The notes beneath the pieces are model-generated. The model searched no databases. It was given only the letters and a program-made list of their open reading frames with translations, and was not told where the DNA came from. Position numbers and translations under genes: made by a program. A DNA stretch of 64,000 bases from Aristolochia californica (taxonomy: Eukaryota; Streptophyta; Magnoliopsida; Piperales; Aristolochiaceae), in contig JARWKL010000001.1 of NCBI GenBank assembly GCA_029961685.1, forward strand, positions 59,879,314 through 59,943,313. Direction: 5' to 3'. Shown piece after piece: positions 36,191-49,813 of this stretch (positions within the stretch are counted from its first letter, which is position 1; each line of letters starts with the position of its first letter).

Positions 36191-37189
36191 TTGATGCTTA
36201 TATCCTCCTACAAAGGGTGCAAGTTGCAGACAGTAAGAGAAAAAAGAAATGTATACACAGAAAAAGTATAACCACACAAAACGAACTACCTGATCCCCTT
36301 GAAAAGGAACATGCAACCACTCTATGCCAGCTTAACAGTGGTACTACATTGTTTTGTAGATTTTTTCTTTTTAAAAAAAAAAAAAAGGAACAGAGCAATT
36401 GGAAATTCCAGTAACTGAAAATTGCAGATGCAAGCAACTGAAAATTAATAAATGTGTAAAACACAAGAACGAGTCATAGAGAAGGAACGCCAGCATAGAG
36501 AGAGTTTAGTCTCATAAGATAGTTGACTTGAGCACTCAAAGAATACGGACATTTTGTTATCTTTTCAATAAAAGATAGAGGTATGAAATCCTTTGCCTAT
36601 TTAAGAAAGGCTATAACATCTGCTCCCCTGAATCAGAGCTCTTTATCATGAACACCAAATCCACAACCATATAACCTAGTTGCAAGCGTCAAGATAAGAA
36701 CACTCACTCTTCCATACCAATGTCGCCTCTCTTCCCACAACCATTCTCCGGAAAAATAACCAAAAATAAAAACAAAAAATAAGTAACCCCATCATACAAA
36801 ATTCAACCCCTTTCGTCCATTCATCATAACCCGATCCGATCGCAACGACACGCCTCGTCGTTGGACAAATCCGAGCCAGAGATACCATATATGACTAATA
36901 AATTAAACTGAAAATGGGAGGAAAAATTCGAACTAAACCCAGAGTAAAATACCGTCCGAATTTTGATCTTCGAGATGATGAGGCTTGGACAAACGAGAGC
37001 GGAAGAGATGGCAGAGTCTGGTTCTCTGTTTCTTCCTGCTGAAACGCACTCCGGGCACAGATTCCAGAGCTCGAGAGGAAGGGAGTTTGTTAAGAGTGCA
37101 TAAATAATCGTGACGGTTCCTTTGTTGGCCCACGTGAACATCTCCATCTTCATTAGTCCCATCTAATGATCGCCCACCGTTCATTCACA

Positions 37190-38066
37190 GGATCTCCACC
37201 TGATCAAGTAACAGGTTAGCCGGTCATGGTCATGGTTCTCAGACCTGGATCCAGTACACTTAAATTCTATTCGGATTTAAATCAAATTTCCTATTGATTT
37301 CATCCTTTTCCCCTGAATCATGTAAATATCATTGTGTTTCTTTATTCCTATGAAAATGATGAAATTTGGGTGAGAAGATCCTATGAACAAAATTTAAAAA
37401 GAAAAAAGAAGTATATTCATAACATTCAAAGCTCTATTCATAAATTTCAACTTAGTAGCAATTAATAATTTCATTAAATTACACTAATTGAATATGGTTT
37501 CATTTTCGGAGTGAATACTCTAAACAACTTATATTATTAAATCATCCGTCCATTTATATCTCCAACTTTAGATTCAAGTTCAGTCCTTACAAACTTTGAT
37601 GATCTGAGGCACAAATATTTTAACTCCAGTATTTCAGATATTTCTGTTTGTATATGTTCATTTCGGCATCAACAATGGCCCTGGCAAATCTTCACATGAA
37701 GGAAGAGAAACAGTGATTTGATTGGAGGAAGGGAGGAGGGGAAGTTCCAGAGTCCTTGACTATGGAGATTTGGGAATCTTTGATGACATTTAGTGTCAAT
37801 CTTAGGCTACCCAAAGCCAAGGCCGATCACGACATAGTAAACAGAGGAAAATTACAAAAGCTTACAAAGCTATAAATGCCCATTAATGGAGGGGCTGATT
37901 TGGAGCGACTGGCTTTGGCCTTTCATGGCTGGAAATGTGGGAAACCGTGAGTTAAACCTTGCAGTAAACACAGAACGGGGAATCCAATTTTTTTTCTAGC
38001 CTGGTAACCATGATAAACCCAATAACCCATCAGAGATAAATCCCTACATTCCCAACTGCTTTCGGT
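37190..38066. other. Spacer between SYP61 and the DRB gene
   Basis: The two genes are divergent, so promoters of both lie here (SYP61 leader left of about 37180, DRB leader from about 38050). I see no other gene. Confidence 0.5.
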
Positions 38067-38366
38067 TTGTTTCACTTCACCCTTTCTCTTCTTCATCAGC
38101 TTCTTCTTCTTTCTTCTTTCTCTTTGGCATTCTCTTCATGTCACTTTTCTAGGACAAGGAAATCTCGTGGGCTTCCAGTTTCGCAGGTGGGTTTTCTCTT
38201 TTCCGCCTGCTTTGTTGTCCGCTTGCTCGTTCTGGGACTCTTTCTTCTTGATTTTAACTACTTCCTCTTGATTCTCACTCCCCTGTGCTTTCAGTGCCGA
38301 TTTGATGATTTTTCTGTTTCCGTAATGGAATTTTTCTGTTCTGGGTGTTTCGTGTTTGTAGCAGGA

Positions 38367-40026
38367 ATGTACAAGAACCAGTTGCAGGAACTTGCACAGA
38401 GAAGCTGCTTCAACCTCCCGTCTTATGCATGCATAAGGGAAGGACCCGATCATGCGCCAAGATTCAAAGCCTCTGTAAACTTCAATGGCGAGATCTTTGA
38501 AGGGCCCAGCTACTGCACCACGCTGAGACAGGCAGAACACGCAGCAGCTGAGGTAGCCCTGAACACTCTTTCAACCAGAGGACCCTCCAGGTCTCTGACC
38601 GCCAAGGTTCTTGTAAGTATCCAGTACACCCATCGAAACCACAAAGAAAATACCCTTTTCCTCTGTTTCCTCCTACATCGTTTCTGATTTTTAAGCGCAT
38701 CTTGAAGGATTAAAGAACCCATTTCGTTTCTTTTCTTTCATTCTCTTCTTCGTTGGCGGGCCGGCACTGTTATATAGGATGAGACTGGAGTGTACAAAAA
38801 TCTTCTGCAAGAAACAGCGCATAGAGCAGGTCTCAACCTGCCAGTATACACGACTGTGAGATCAGGACCTGGCCATTTGCCAGTCTTTACTTGCACTGTG
38901 GAGCTAGCTGGGATGAATTTCACTGGTCAACCAGCGAAAACAAAGAAGCAAGCTCAGAAGAACGCCGCCATGGCTGCTTGGTCAGCTTTAAAACAATGTA
39001 TGAACAATCTCCGTCACTTTCTCTCTCTTTTCACTTTCTGAATTAATTCCATCTTGTTTCAAATTGCATTTCAATTTTCTAGTTGATTGCTAGCATGTTG
39101 AGCTCGCTCATGCCAATGTTTTTGCAGTGCCAAACTTGGGTTCTCTGTCTCAGACCAAAGAGAATGAGGAATCAGCAAAGTCTGCTTTGGCGAATAATGA
39201 AGAGCAAGAACAGGTCAATGTAGCAAGAGTTCTTTCGAATTTGAAAAGTAAAGACGAGAGAAAACCGATGAGGCAGAGGAATCATCAATCTGTTGCAAGA
39301 AGCATGATGATGGGTTACAGAGAAAGCATGTCAAAACCTCCTTACAACGCCTCAAACTATAAAAAATGGAGGACTTCGGATCTGTTGTCAGATGCTTCTT
39401 CAGTCCAACCACCTCAGACAAGCCCTTTCTTGACGCTTCCTCCGGCTCCCAAGATCTCACAGCAGATTCCCGTTTTCAATCAGTCAGGTTCTACTTCTCA
39501 AGATCAATCTTCATCGACTGAGAACAATCCATCTCTCGTGGCATCAAGTAAACTTGCTCAGGTCCAAGTAAGGAGGCAAGCACAGGCGAAGAAACACGAT
39601 GTCCCACCTCCGCTAGAAGAACATCAGAATGATGAACAAGAATGGCTGAAAACAGATGTCAACAAAAATGCCGATGACAATGACCAGAAGGGTGTCAATT
39701 TCTTGCATAAATCTGCTTATGTAGATTCGCCGTCTCCTGCAAATTTTAATCGGGCTAGGCATTTCGGACCACCTCCACTTCCATCAATGGCGAGACCAGT
39801 GCCAGTACTACCTCCGTTTCCTCATTCCAGAATTCTCCACACCGGCGGATTTTACTCTCATGGAATTGCTCCGGCGGTCAACATACGTTCGGTGATCCCT
39901 GTTTGCGCGGCCCCGCCAATGAGGCGTCCATCAAATCCTCCCCCAGTTCAGCAGAAAGAGGCCTCTGCACCAGTCTCCGCAGGTACAGAGGAAGAGATCA
40001 AAAAGCTCAATTTGCTCCAGTTATAA
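38367..40026 (+). CDS. DRB2: Double-stranded RNA-binding protein, DRB2/DRB3/DRB5 type
   Basis: Three coding exons, 38367-38612, 38778-38997 and 39128-40026, give 454 residues. Exon 1 holds the first dsRNA-binding domain, starting at Met1 (MYKNQLQELAQRSCFNLPSY, later TLRQAEHAAAEVALNTLS). Exon 2 holds the second (GVYKNLLQETAHRAGLNLPV, later KTKKQAQKNAAMAAWSALKQ). The long third exon encodes a Ser/Pro/Gln-rich tail with Pro-rich stretches (FGPPPLPSMARPVPVLPPFP). Two N-terminal domains plus a disordered tail match plant DRB2/3/5, which bind dsRNA and influence microRNA or antiviral small-RNA pathways; the exact member cannot be set without a tree. The ATG lies two bases after a likely acceptor (TAGCAG), so an intron probably splits the 5' leader, with a donor near 38189. 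Exon 2 to 3 is phase 1. Confidence 0.92.
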
Positions 40027-41669
40027 GAAAAAACGTATAGTAATTATCTATATTCTCAATCCTCAGTAGCCAAATTCTGCAAGTTTTGCTTGATGGGTCA
40101 CTTATTTAAACTTTGTTGTGGTCTTGAAAATCCATAGTTCTTGTTCATGGTTCTTGCAGGTTTGTTTTTTTTAGTGGAATTTGGTTACAGGTGTTCTTCA
40201 TTTTTCCTTGTTTTCTTAGAGAATGTGATCCATCACTGTCATCCCCCACATTATCACTAATTCTGATTAAAATGGGTTCTTGAAATCAATCTACTGCAAG
40301 ACATCAATGAAAATCAACTGTAGCTTCCGCATTACAAGAAAACGAAATCGAGGGCCTTCACAAAACTGTTCTGAAAGTGAGAGTGAATATTTTTTTTCCC
40401 CTCTATCTCGGACGGAAATTACTGACACACAGAGAGACATTTCCAGCGTATGGTCTTATGCCTTTCTTGGTTTGACGGTAAGGGGAGAAAGGGATATTAA
40501 ATTGAATCTGAGAAGGGGTGCAGAGATGATGGAAGGGGAGAGAAAAGACGGTAGGCAGATGGGTAGCATTGAATGCAGACTGAAAAACAAACAAATGCAG
40601 TGATAAACGCAAGCGTTAAGTTGCGGTCAGAAAATTAATGGCCTTGTCCACTCCATTAATGCTTTTCCGTGGAACAAGTAAGAACCAAGGAGAGAGAAGA
40701 AACAAATGGCTTTTTAATCTCCTCCTCTTTCAGGCACATTACTTTATTCCCTGTTTCGGATTCCCAGTCCAACTTCCAATCTTCTGAGCGTCTTTAGATG
40801 TTCGAAACCCTGAAAGTGGCCGTTGGTTCTCCTCAGATGTAACAGTGAGAAGATAAGGCATCTTAATTCTTACGTATGGCGTACGGTTGGCACATCCGTT
40901 TCCCTCCTACACCTCCGCAAGAAGTTGAAATTGCTGACACTGCACCAGCTTACAGAGACGATCTTACAAGAGTCTTTCCTGATATTTTTTTGGGTGAGAG
41001 ATCAGCATCCCAGAATCTAATTTGAAGTAAACAATAATCAGGTTCCAGAAACCAGATTGTTGTTTGTTAACGTTGCCTGCACCCTGTACTCCTGGGTTGG
41101 ATCTTCAAATATTTTTCATTATTTTTCAGCTCGCTTTTGAGATGAGATCATTGATTGACGGGGTTCCAAAAGGAAGTTAAACCTGGTATATATCCGTAGA
41201 TCCGTAGAATGAGCTGGTGCCCCATAAAGCAATTTAAATCATCCACCTGCCAGATCTCACATAACTAGGGTTTTATCACCACAAAGAGAATGGGTTCAAG
41301 GAAGCCAACCAGCTCTCTGCATTGAGGGAATCGAACAGTAATGCCAGTTTAATTAATAATAATGGCACAGAGGAAAGAGGTCCTACGCTCCTGTCAACAG
41401 AAAAGCTGGCGGTTCTTCACGCATCTGCCGCAAGCTATAAATGGATTCTGGTACAGAAATTCACAGTTATCTGTACGATCACTACGAGAATCGAACAGAT
41501 GGATTTTATGGACGGTAAATTTATCAGAGCATTCAGTATCAAAACTTTCATTTAGGAAAAATAGGATTATAAAACTTCTAAAACATGATAATTCTCTGAT
41601 GATATGCTACTGACCCAAAATATGGCCACTTCAATCTTTTGCAATATGATGATTTGGGGACAAAAATCA
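40027..41669. other. Intergenic, no supported gene
   Basis: The DRB gene and TIM8 converge here. Frames at 40280-40603 and 41322-41613 show no recognisable motif or splice logic. The short phrase GAGAATCGAACAG / GGGAATCGAACAG occurs twice (near 41328 and 41488), which hints at a small decayed repeat. Confidence 0.4.
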
Positions 41670-43979
41670 TTAAGGCATAGACTGAAAGCGTTTCACGATG
41701 ATGACGCTCATGTCAAAGTATCGCTTGGCGCAGTCGGTGAGGCAATTTGCTTCACTTGAACTGAACTTGCTTCCTGGGGTGCTGTGAATACACTTGTCCC
41801 AGCATACTTCTGTGAGCTTGCCCACCATCTGATTAATCATTGCTCTGTCCTTCTCTTGCTGCATAAAACACAAAAAAAGCCTTCCAATCAAGATGTTGTT
41901 TTATTATAAAAAAGAATACAAATTGCTTCTCACATTAGAAACAAGAACACAAAGACAACTCCTAATGTAGTCATCCTTCCCCTGCATGGGTGAAAATAAG
42001 AAATAACAAAGAATACTTACACTGAAAAGAAAGTAAATAAACTCAAATTCTATTTCATGAAGCCACCCAATAATAACCGTAAAATTCATAGGTCATTGGC
42101 TATTAGTGTACCAGATTTGCTTTGAAAGAACTAGAAAATAGGTACATTGGTCATGGGTCGATGCTTATGACCTCTGTTTAGTGCAGCCTACTAGGCTTCA
42201 ACATTCTATCCCCACTAAACTTTACTAAGATAGGTAAATCCAGTAAGCTAATAAAATTTAAGATATAAACTTAACTACATTAAGAAATTAATCAACCTGT
42301 CAATTAAGGAATAACTTGCTATTGCATCCCTTCAGAGTAACAGGAAAAGACACTCTCAGAATTAGCTCAGCAGCATGCTTCAAAGGCAATTTCACCAATC
42401 TAACCTAGATTGCTCTACAATTATTTGTCAATTCTTAGGCTAGCAAAAAGCATTGGTCAGACAAATTATACCAATCTAATATAGATTCTTCAACCATTAT
42501 TTGTTAGATCTTATTTGTTGTATCAAACAGCATATTGTTCCTTTACCAAATATTGGTCACAGACATACCCACGATAATCCCAACTGTGAAGCTTGAACCC
42601 CAGGACATCATTAAGAAACTCCATTGAGGCCATTGATCCAAAGGATCAATCCCTTCCCATGCTTTTACAAAAAAAATCTATTAGTGACAGCAAAATGCGA
42701 GGTATTTGCAATAGTAGTTCATCTTGAAACTAAACGATCTAGTAAGTATGAGGTGCACAGATCCTTCAAGAGGAATCCTTCAAGAGGAAATATTTTGAAG
42801 AATAAAACACATGATGTACTTACGACAAGCTTTCACAGAATGTCCAAGCCAGATAAGAGCACTTGCAGGTCCGTCATCAATTTCCATACTTGAGACATGT
42901 CCGGAGACGCTCATTGATTATTGGCTCAATTAGAAAATGAACTCTACTTCTAGGTTATTGGTTCAATTAGAAAATGAACTCTACACCAGGTTTGAACTTC
43001 AGTTCATTTTTTTTTAAAATAACGAGAACTTTATTAAGAAGAAGCGCAGAAGAGCAGGGGAAACCACAACAACTTCTATTCAAAGGAAAAACTACACCAA
43101 CTTTGCCTCTGTTAATTAGAAAATTAAATTCCCTATGAATCTAATCAAACCCTGTCAGACTACCTCATTTGGGTAAACTATGTCATGCAGCAACCTTAGA
43201 CTATGGGAAGTACTAAAGTATGCTCCTCTCATTAGTCTTACCAAACCAGTCTCCCTTATTTTACAACCAAGTTGACTAACCTTAAAGGGTTCCACATACA
43301 AGCTTTAGAGGTCTCAGTGACATCCACCCTCTAAAAATTAATCCATTTCCTTATCAAGTAATTAATCGCATTTGATAAGTAATTTCATGCATAAATTCCA
43401 TAGTTCATAGAGAACTACCTTCCTTATAATCTTTTAAGCACGGGGCATAAGCTTACAGCTTAAAATTCAGGAGCAGCAAACAGTTGTCCATTACCGTGAC
43501 TTGAGTATCTCCAAAATTTTGTGTAGTTTTAACGTTCAAAGTTCCTTTAATTTATTCTGAAAGTTTTCATGAACTTCAATAAGTGGTCGACTTGATTAGA
43601 AGTCCGGCTTTTTACAGTGCAAGTATTTTGATAACGCGTTTACTACAGAATCAGACAAGTTTTAGGACAAACAATACGATAGATATTTCTTTTTTTCTGC
43701 TCTGCGTCCAAACCCCACCACCCTGTCTCCTTTTTTTTCAAAAAAAATTGCTCTTAGCTCTCCTCATAAGCCAAAACATGAGAAAAACGTAAAATGTATA
43801 TCTCCTCCTAATTTTAAGAAAGACAAGAGAAGAAGAAATTGATTCTACTCGAGTAACCTAAACTTCCTAAAACCAATAGCAAGTAACAAAACAATCATCA
43901 AACGGTAAAAGATTCCATTTCAACATCCTACCTCGAGAAACTTCTGCAACTCCGCTGAATCCAGGGACGAAGAATCCAT
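41670..43979 (-). CDS. TIM8: Mitochondrial import inner membrane translocase subunit Tim8
   Basis: Two exons on the minus strand, 43979-43932 and 41858-41670, encode 78 residues. Exon 1 gives MDSSSLDSAELQKFLE. Exon 2 gives the small-Tim core with the twin CX3C motif: CWDKC, a 15-residue spacer, then CLTDC, followed by the amphipathic end MSVIIVKRFQSMP. Size and spacing are those of Tim8. Small Tims act as chaperones in the intermembrane space, where they carry hydrophobic precursors to the TIM22 or TIM23 translocases; their cysteines form two disulfides through the Mia40 pathway. The joint is phase 0 (GAG, intron, CAA). The single intron is about 2.07 kb, large for such a small gene. Confidence 0.95.
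42915..42995. repeat. Short tandem duplication in the TIM8 intron
   Basis: The phrase TCAATTAGAAAATGAACTCTAC, preceded by TTATTGG, appears twice in a row with a 43-45-bp period. Confidence 0.8.
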
Positions 43980-44974
43980 TTTTTTTTTTCTTCACTACTT
44001 CGCTGTCACCAAATCTTTTCCATAAACCCTAAAGCCCGCGACAAGGAAGTAGGAGCTGTTGGTTCGGGTATTTGGACGTCCTTGTCGGTATTACAGACTT
44101 GCAGCTCGGGTCAAAATCTAATACAGAGTTGGACCCAAAACCAAGCCTTAAAAATTTTACCTGTATTTTTTAATATTCACATTTAAATATTAATGCAATG
44201 TACCCTTTAATAAAAATAAAATTTAAATATATAACAGTTTAAGTTAAATATTAAATAATTTAAAAAATCAAAATTTTAAATTAAATGAAGTAAATCTGAA
44301 TTTGTTTATAATTTTGATTAATTTTATATTATTTTATTTACATTAAGATTTAATGTCTAATGGCAGCTAATTTACAAGCTACTGTCTTCTCCTGCTTGCG
44401 GGTTTCCTTCTTGTTCGATTTGAATGTCAAGTGGGAAGGGGAGAATGAATGAAACAACGGAGAAAAAACAGCACCAGCGATTATTTTGTGCGAAGAGATG
44501 GAGACCCATTGGGAGTTTCTCGGCGTGAAGAACTGCAGCCCACAAAGGTGAAATTCTGTTCCTTCTTCTTTCAGGTAAAGTACTTTCAGGCACTTGTTTA
44601 AACGGTAGAGTTCTTTGCTTCTAATCCAAGTTCCCACCCATTTGCTCTTGTCTGAACTAAAAGAGATCTCAGCGACTACTTCTGTTCAGACAGCTGTGTG
44701 TGATGCCTGGATGCTCGTCTTGTCACCGCATTTCCTCTGTAACCACCCCTGTCCACTTTCCATTAACACTGCTTAGTGCTTTACACGTTTTGATCTTTGC
44801 ATTCATCCATCAACCATCATCAGAACTTCCAAACCGCATTTAAAATGTTGCTTTAAGAGTGTGAGAAAAGCTTCAATGGGTGTCACTTTTATCCGGATGT
44901 TTTTTTGGCATGCAACCTGTTTGTTTAAATGCTTGAGAGCCGAGAGTGGAAGCCCCGGAGGGAGTTGGGTTAAA

Positions 44975-45102
44975 CAAATATGAAAAGTCATTTGGTATGA
45001 AACATGTGAAATGGTTATCTTACTCATTCGATGCATTGATCGGACTGTTGAGATAGTTGTTTCGCACCAAATGACTTTTCGTATTGGATCAGTTTTCTAA
45101 AG
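44975..45102. mobile_element. Decayed MITE related to the 24-kb copy
   Basis: The left arm (ATATGAAAAGTCATTTGGTATGAAAC) and right arm (GTTTCGCACCAAATGACTTTTCGTATTGGATCAG) are inverted repeats of each other and match the arms of the element at 24038-24232. The interior also carries a GATAGTTG / GGTTATC pair. It lies between TIM8 and the GDPD gene. Confidence 0.65.
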
Positions 45103-47145
45103 AATAAAAAGTTAAAATTACTTATAAAATTGTGTCATTGTTGTGCTTTCTTAGTGTATTTTGTTGGGACTTTGGATTTCTTGAATGTCATTAGTATGAG
45201 ATTGTTGGTTTTGTCTTAATTGATCGATCAATGGCAAATAAAGCCTCTTTAGTTAGATATTCAAAAGAGAGTGAGACGAAAACCTTTCAAGATTATCACC
45301 TAAAGTTGGGACAACAAGAAGTGTGAATAGTCACAAAGATCCAATCAAGACAAAGTCCTAACTATTATAGGATGCTTCACTATCTTTGTTCTTTCCTTTT
45401 TTTTTTTTTTTATCTCTTTTGCCTTTTTCTTTTAATTCTCAACTACATTCGAAAAATTCTTTTTCAAAGCACAAAATTAAATCGGGTGTACCCAATTTTT
45501 TAATTTCGTTATTATATTTAAACTTAATTTTTAAAATTTTATTTACACTTTTTTATAATTTATTATTATATATATATTTATTTTGATTTTTTACAAGTTT
45601 CTATTTTCTTTTTTTAGAGAAAAATTTGGGTGTTGATTGTCCGTTCGATTTTGATCTTCCAAACGCGTCTCGCTGTTACGTATTTAAAAAATAATAATAA
45701 TAATAATTCCGACCCAAATTCACGGGAACTTTGTTGGGGAGTTCCAGTTCCCGCACCCTTTTTCACCTGGTTCTTTCAGACACGTGTTAACTTCTAGAAG
45801 CTATGCAATATCTCATCTCTCTATCGTACTTACCGCGAGATAGTGACAGGAAAGAAGGAGAAACGATATATGCTCATATTCTCGATCGCCGCTTCGGAAA
45901 AGAAGCCGACGCCGACGAGAACGAGGAAGACAGGTGTAATTTCATTGTCAATCTATTATGTCGATTTAACGCGTGTGAAGTGGGGGCCGAACACGTCAAA
46001 AATAAATTATCCTAATGACTAGGCCTTGACGCATCATGATGTGGAAACAGAAGGTGGCAAGCAGAAGTACACGTGGTAGATTGGAAGAGGAGTTGGACCA
46101 CCTAAATCACATTCGTCTCTTATTATTATTGACATTATTCAAAAGTCAAAACGAGAAAAGCGTATTTTCTTAATTATAATTAAATATTTTAAATAAAATT
46201 ATCATCTCTTATTCGGATTAAATTTTTATATGTAAAAATGAGGAAAGTTTTTATATTAGATAAATAGTTACAAACTACATAATACATGCATTTTTTAATT
46301 TGTTTAAAACTAAATATTTAATAATTAAAACCTCTAAATTAGAAAAACTCATCCACAATAGGATAATAGTTATTTTCGTATAAATCCAATAATTTATTTT
46401 GGATTTTGTGGGGATTAACGGCGTCACTCGGCATTATCCAGCGCCACGTTTCGGGTTCGCGGAACCCACCTGAATAATGGCGGGGTCAGCTACAGATAGA
46501 TCCAACGACACGCGTACGGTCACTGAGGCCGCTGGAGAGCGAGTTCTCAGATAGCGAGACACTCACGACTCATGAGACAGAGAGAGAGTCGAAAGACGCG
46601 CGGGAACCGATCAGGCCGCCACGCTCGTCATGTTTCCTCCTGAAGCCCCAAATATTCGTCGGCACATTCTCGCCCCCCTCCCTGGAATTACTTCCTCTCG
46701 ATTCCCATCGGAAAAAATGATAAACAACTAAACAGGCAACAAAATCCACGCTACTTCTACTGAGAGACCTGGTTCAGAATGCAGCGATCCTAAAAATCTC
46801 ACGCGGAGAGGAGACGGCGATTACTGCTCCCATGAGGGGACGGAATATTCCGTCCCGGCTGCCATCCTTCTTCCCCGCGGAAAGAGACACTATGGAGAGA
46901 CAGAGATAGGAAACTGCAACGGAATCCGAATCAGGACCCCACCAGAATATCCGTTACTCCTTCGCATATCCTGTCGTATAATTCCGCGCTGTTTAAACTT
47001 CGATTCTTCTTCGGTTCTTCCCCACTCCCCCTCTCCCCTTCCATAAAACCCCCTCCCCTCCCTCTCTCCCTGCTCTCAACATCCGTCAAGCTTCGACTCG
47101 AACGTTCTTGATTTCCCTCTCGCTTTGTCCCCTTTTTTTTCTGCC
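45103..47145. other. GDPD upstream region
   Basis: 45103-46420 is AT-rich without a supported gene; a 70-residue frame at 45803-46015 has no recognisable motif. 46420-47145 turns GC-rich, with a CT-rich leader-like stretch just before the GDPD start codon, and should hold its promoter and 5' leader. Confidence 0.5.
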
Positions 47146-49813
47146 ATGGCTCTCAAGGCAGTCCATGTCTCCGACGTGCTCACCCTCGACCAGGTGCTGG
47201 AGAATGCCGCGCTTTCGCTTTCGTCCAGCAAGTCTTACAGTGGTGAGTGATGAGTTTCGAAGGGGTGGGTGGGCTGGGTTGGGTTATGGTTATGTTCTTT
47301 TTTGACTGACTTGTTTTTGCGTTGCTGGTTTTAAGGAGTGGAAGGCGTCAGAACGACATTCAAGTCGCCCAAGTTTCTTGTGATCGGGCACCGTGGCTCT
47401 GGCATGAACATGCTGTACTCGCCGGACCGGCGGATGAAGGCTATTAAGGAGAACTCCATTTCGTCATTCAATGGCGCTGGAAAGTTCGCCGTCGATTTCG
47501 TTGAGTTTGACGTTCAGGTAATTAACGCCTATTCCAATCTCTAATCCCTCCCTTTTCCTGTCCGAAGGCTTTCGCTTATTCTTTCGTTTTCTTGTCCGTC
47601 CTTCCTTTCGGTTTTTATGTCCGGCTCTTTTCGTAGCTCGCGAGTCACTGTAACATCCGAAGCGTTGTGGTTACGCCGGCGGCAGCCGAGTTGAATCTGA
47701 GTTAACTAGGATGTAAATTGTCTTTCTGATCTTCTCGCCGCGTTTTTGACCGGATGAAAGTAAGTCGGAGAAAATATTCGCGGCCGGCCGACGTGTACCA
47801 GAGCCAACTTCCACAGATTGTCTCTTTCCACCGCCTTTTCCGGCTTTGTTCGCCGGTTCCAGCGTTTTATGAAGTCTCGCCGCGTTTTTTTCACCGGATG
47901 AAAGGAAGAGCGGCTACCTAGGATCCCGCGGCGGCGTTGACGTGGCAACTTACGCGTCGCCGCATATGAACGTTTTTGAATACTTTTTTTCGCGGTAACG
48001 AGAAAATCGTTCGGTCTCTGTAGCGACGTGCCTTCTTCTCGTTGGGATCTCTCTTGCTGCGCGAGCTGGCGCTCTCTCGAACAGGCTGCGCTGGATGCGA
48101 ATTGCGCACTACGCCTCTCCTGTTGTCTGCTGGTTGCACCTGAGCTACATTTGGTCGATCTCAGTCCAATGTCCCATTTGCCGCATCTGTTCTTGACTTC
48201 TTTCTTTCTCGGTTTTACCATAAAAAAGTTTTTTTTTTTCTTTTCTTGTTTGGATTTTGATCTGGATATTTCTAGCTTAATTTTTTGATTTGTCAATTTC
48301 GTAATTCCTTTTGAGGAGTACCGTATACTGATTGATTTTATTTCTTGTTTTAATCATCTCCTATCTTTCTGTAAAAACAAAAATAGGGTGAGCGAAGAAA
48401 GCTTAGACGAAAGAATAAAAAAGAAAATGTAATTTTTGTAGGTGACGAAGGATGACTGCCCGGTCATTTTCCACGACAACTTCATTCTCGCTGAAGAAGA
48501 AGATGTAAGTTTGTCACAACCCTTTCCGTTAATTTTCTCTTTCTTCTCTGATGGACTAAAACATTATATCTGGGGTTGTTTACGTTTATTATATTGCGTT
48601 CTTCGGAATTGGAACCACTCTGTTACTGAATTTTAATCCGTTTTTGTGGGATTGGACCTGCAGGGTTCCATGTCTGAGAAGAGGGTAACAGAACTTACTT
48701 TGGAGGAGCTCTTCCAATATGGACCTCAGAGAGAGCCTGGAAAAGTAATTTTTTGGTTCTGTGGTTTAAATGTGTTTCTTTCGTGGTGAAGTGAAGGAAT
48801 TTGTTGCTAAACTTCGGGTTACATTTTAGGTGGGTAAACCATTGATGAGGAAAACCAAAGACGGGAGAGTTTTGAGCTGGAAGGTTGAAGATGATGATTC
48901 TCTTTGTACATTGCAAGAGGCTTTCGAGAAAGTGGATCACTCTCTGGGTTTCAACATAGAACTCAAATTCGACGACAACGTATTTTACGCAGATGATGAA
49001 CTTGTTCATGCTCTTCGAGCCATCTTGGAGGTTGGGACGATTAAAGAAGTTTAAATTTATTTAATTGGGTGCATGTAAGGTTCCATCTCAGGATTAACTT
49101 GGGTGTTCTTCTCAATTACTCAGGTGGTGTTTAAATATGCCCAAGATAGATTGATCATCTTTTCAAGCTTTCAACCAGATGCTGTCCGCCTTGTTCGAAA
49201 ACTGCAAAGTGTTTACCCTGTAAGAGCCTCAATCTTATAAATGACCAGGGCGTTATTGGGTGATGATTTTGGGTAGATTCTGATACGATGATTTGCAAAT
49301 TGGAACCAGGTTTTCTTCCTCACAAATGGAGGCTCTGAAATCTATACCGATGTAAGAAGAAACTCTCTGGATGAGGCTTTGAATCTGTGCTTGGCAAATG
49401 GTCTTCAAGGAATAGTTTCTGAAGCCAAGGGAATTTTCAGAAATCCTGGGGCCATTTCCAGGATTAAGGAAGCTAATCTCGGTCTTCTTACCTTTGGCCA
49501 CTTGAAGTAAGTCTTCTCGTCTCATTCAATTTCCAAATGTGTTCAGATTCCGAGATCTAATCTTTCCTTCCACCGCGTGTTCAGCAATGTGCCAGAGGCG
49601 GTTTACATGCAACACCTGATGGGTGTAGACGGAGTAATAGTTGATCTAGTGAAGGAGATATCAGAGGCAGTTTTAGAATTGATAAAGCCGGGAGAGGAAG
49701 GAGAAGAGTGCTTGCAGGGTTCTGAGATTGAACTCATCAAACCCAAGTTCTCAAAGAAGGAGCTGTCTTTTCTGCTGAAGCTTATACCAGAGTTTATACA
49801 ACTCCGTGGCTAA
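47146..49813 (+). CDS. GDPD1: Glycerophosphodiester phosphodiesterase, plant GDPD1 type
   Basis: Eight exons on the plus strand: 47146-47242, 47336-47517, 48442-48504, 48664-48744, 48830-49030, 49124-49219, 49310-49506 and 49585-49813, giving 381 residues. The catalytic core is clear: the HRG motif in VIGHRGSGMNML, the metal-binding ENS and EFD residues in IKENSISSFN and FVEFDVQ, the general-acid histidine in CPVIFHDNF, and FNIELKFDDN further on. The TIM-barrel end holds VFFLTNGG, LQGIVSEAKG, and MGVDGVIVDLV. These enzymes split glycerophosphodiesters to glycerol-3-phosphate and an alcohol, which recycles phosphate and lipid head groups. The start MALKAVHVSDV matches plant GDPD1/SRG3, which is reported as plastid-located and induced by phosphate starvation. 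The residues split by introns (Gly after exon 1, Asn between exons 7 and 8) restore cleanly. The second intron (924 bp) is GC-rich and gives long spurious frames on both strands. Confidence 0.95.

Noticed and set aside
47706..48296. 196-residue minus-strand frame
   Set aside because: Lies inside the second intron of the GDPD gene; Lys/Arg-rich with no family motif.
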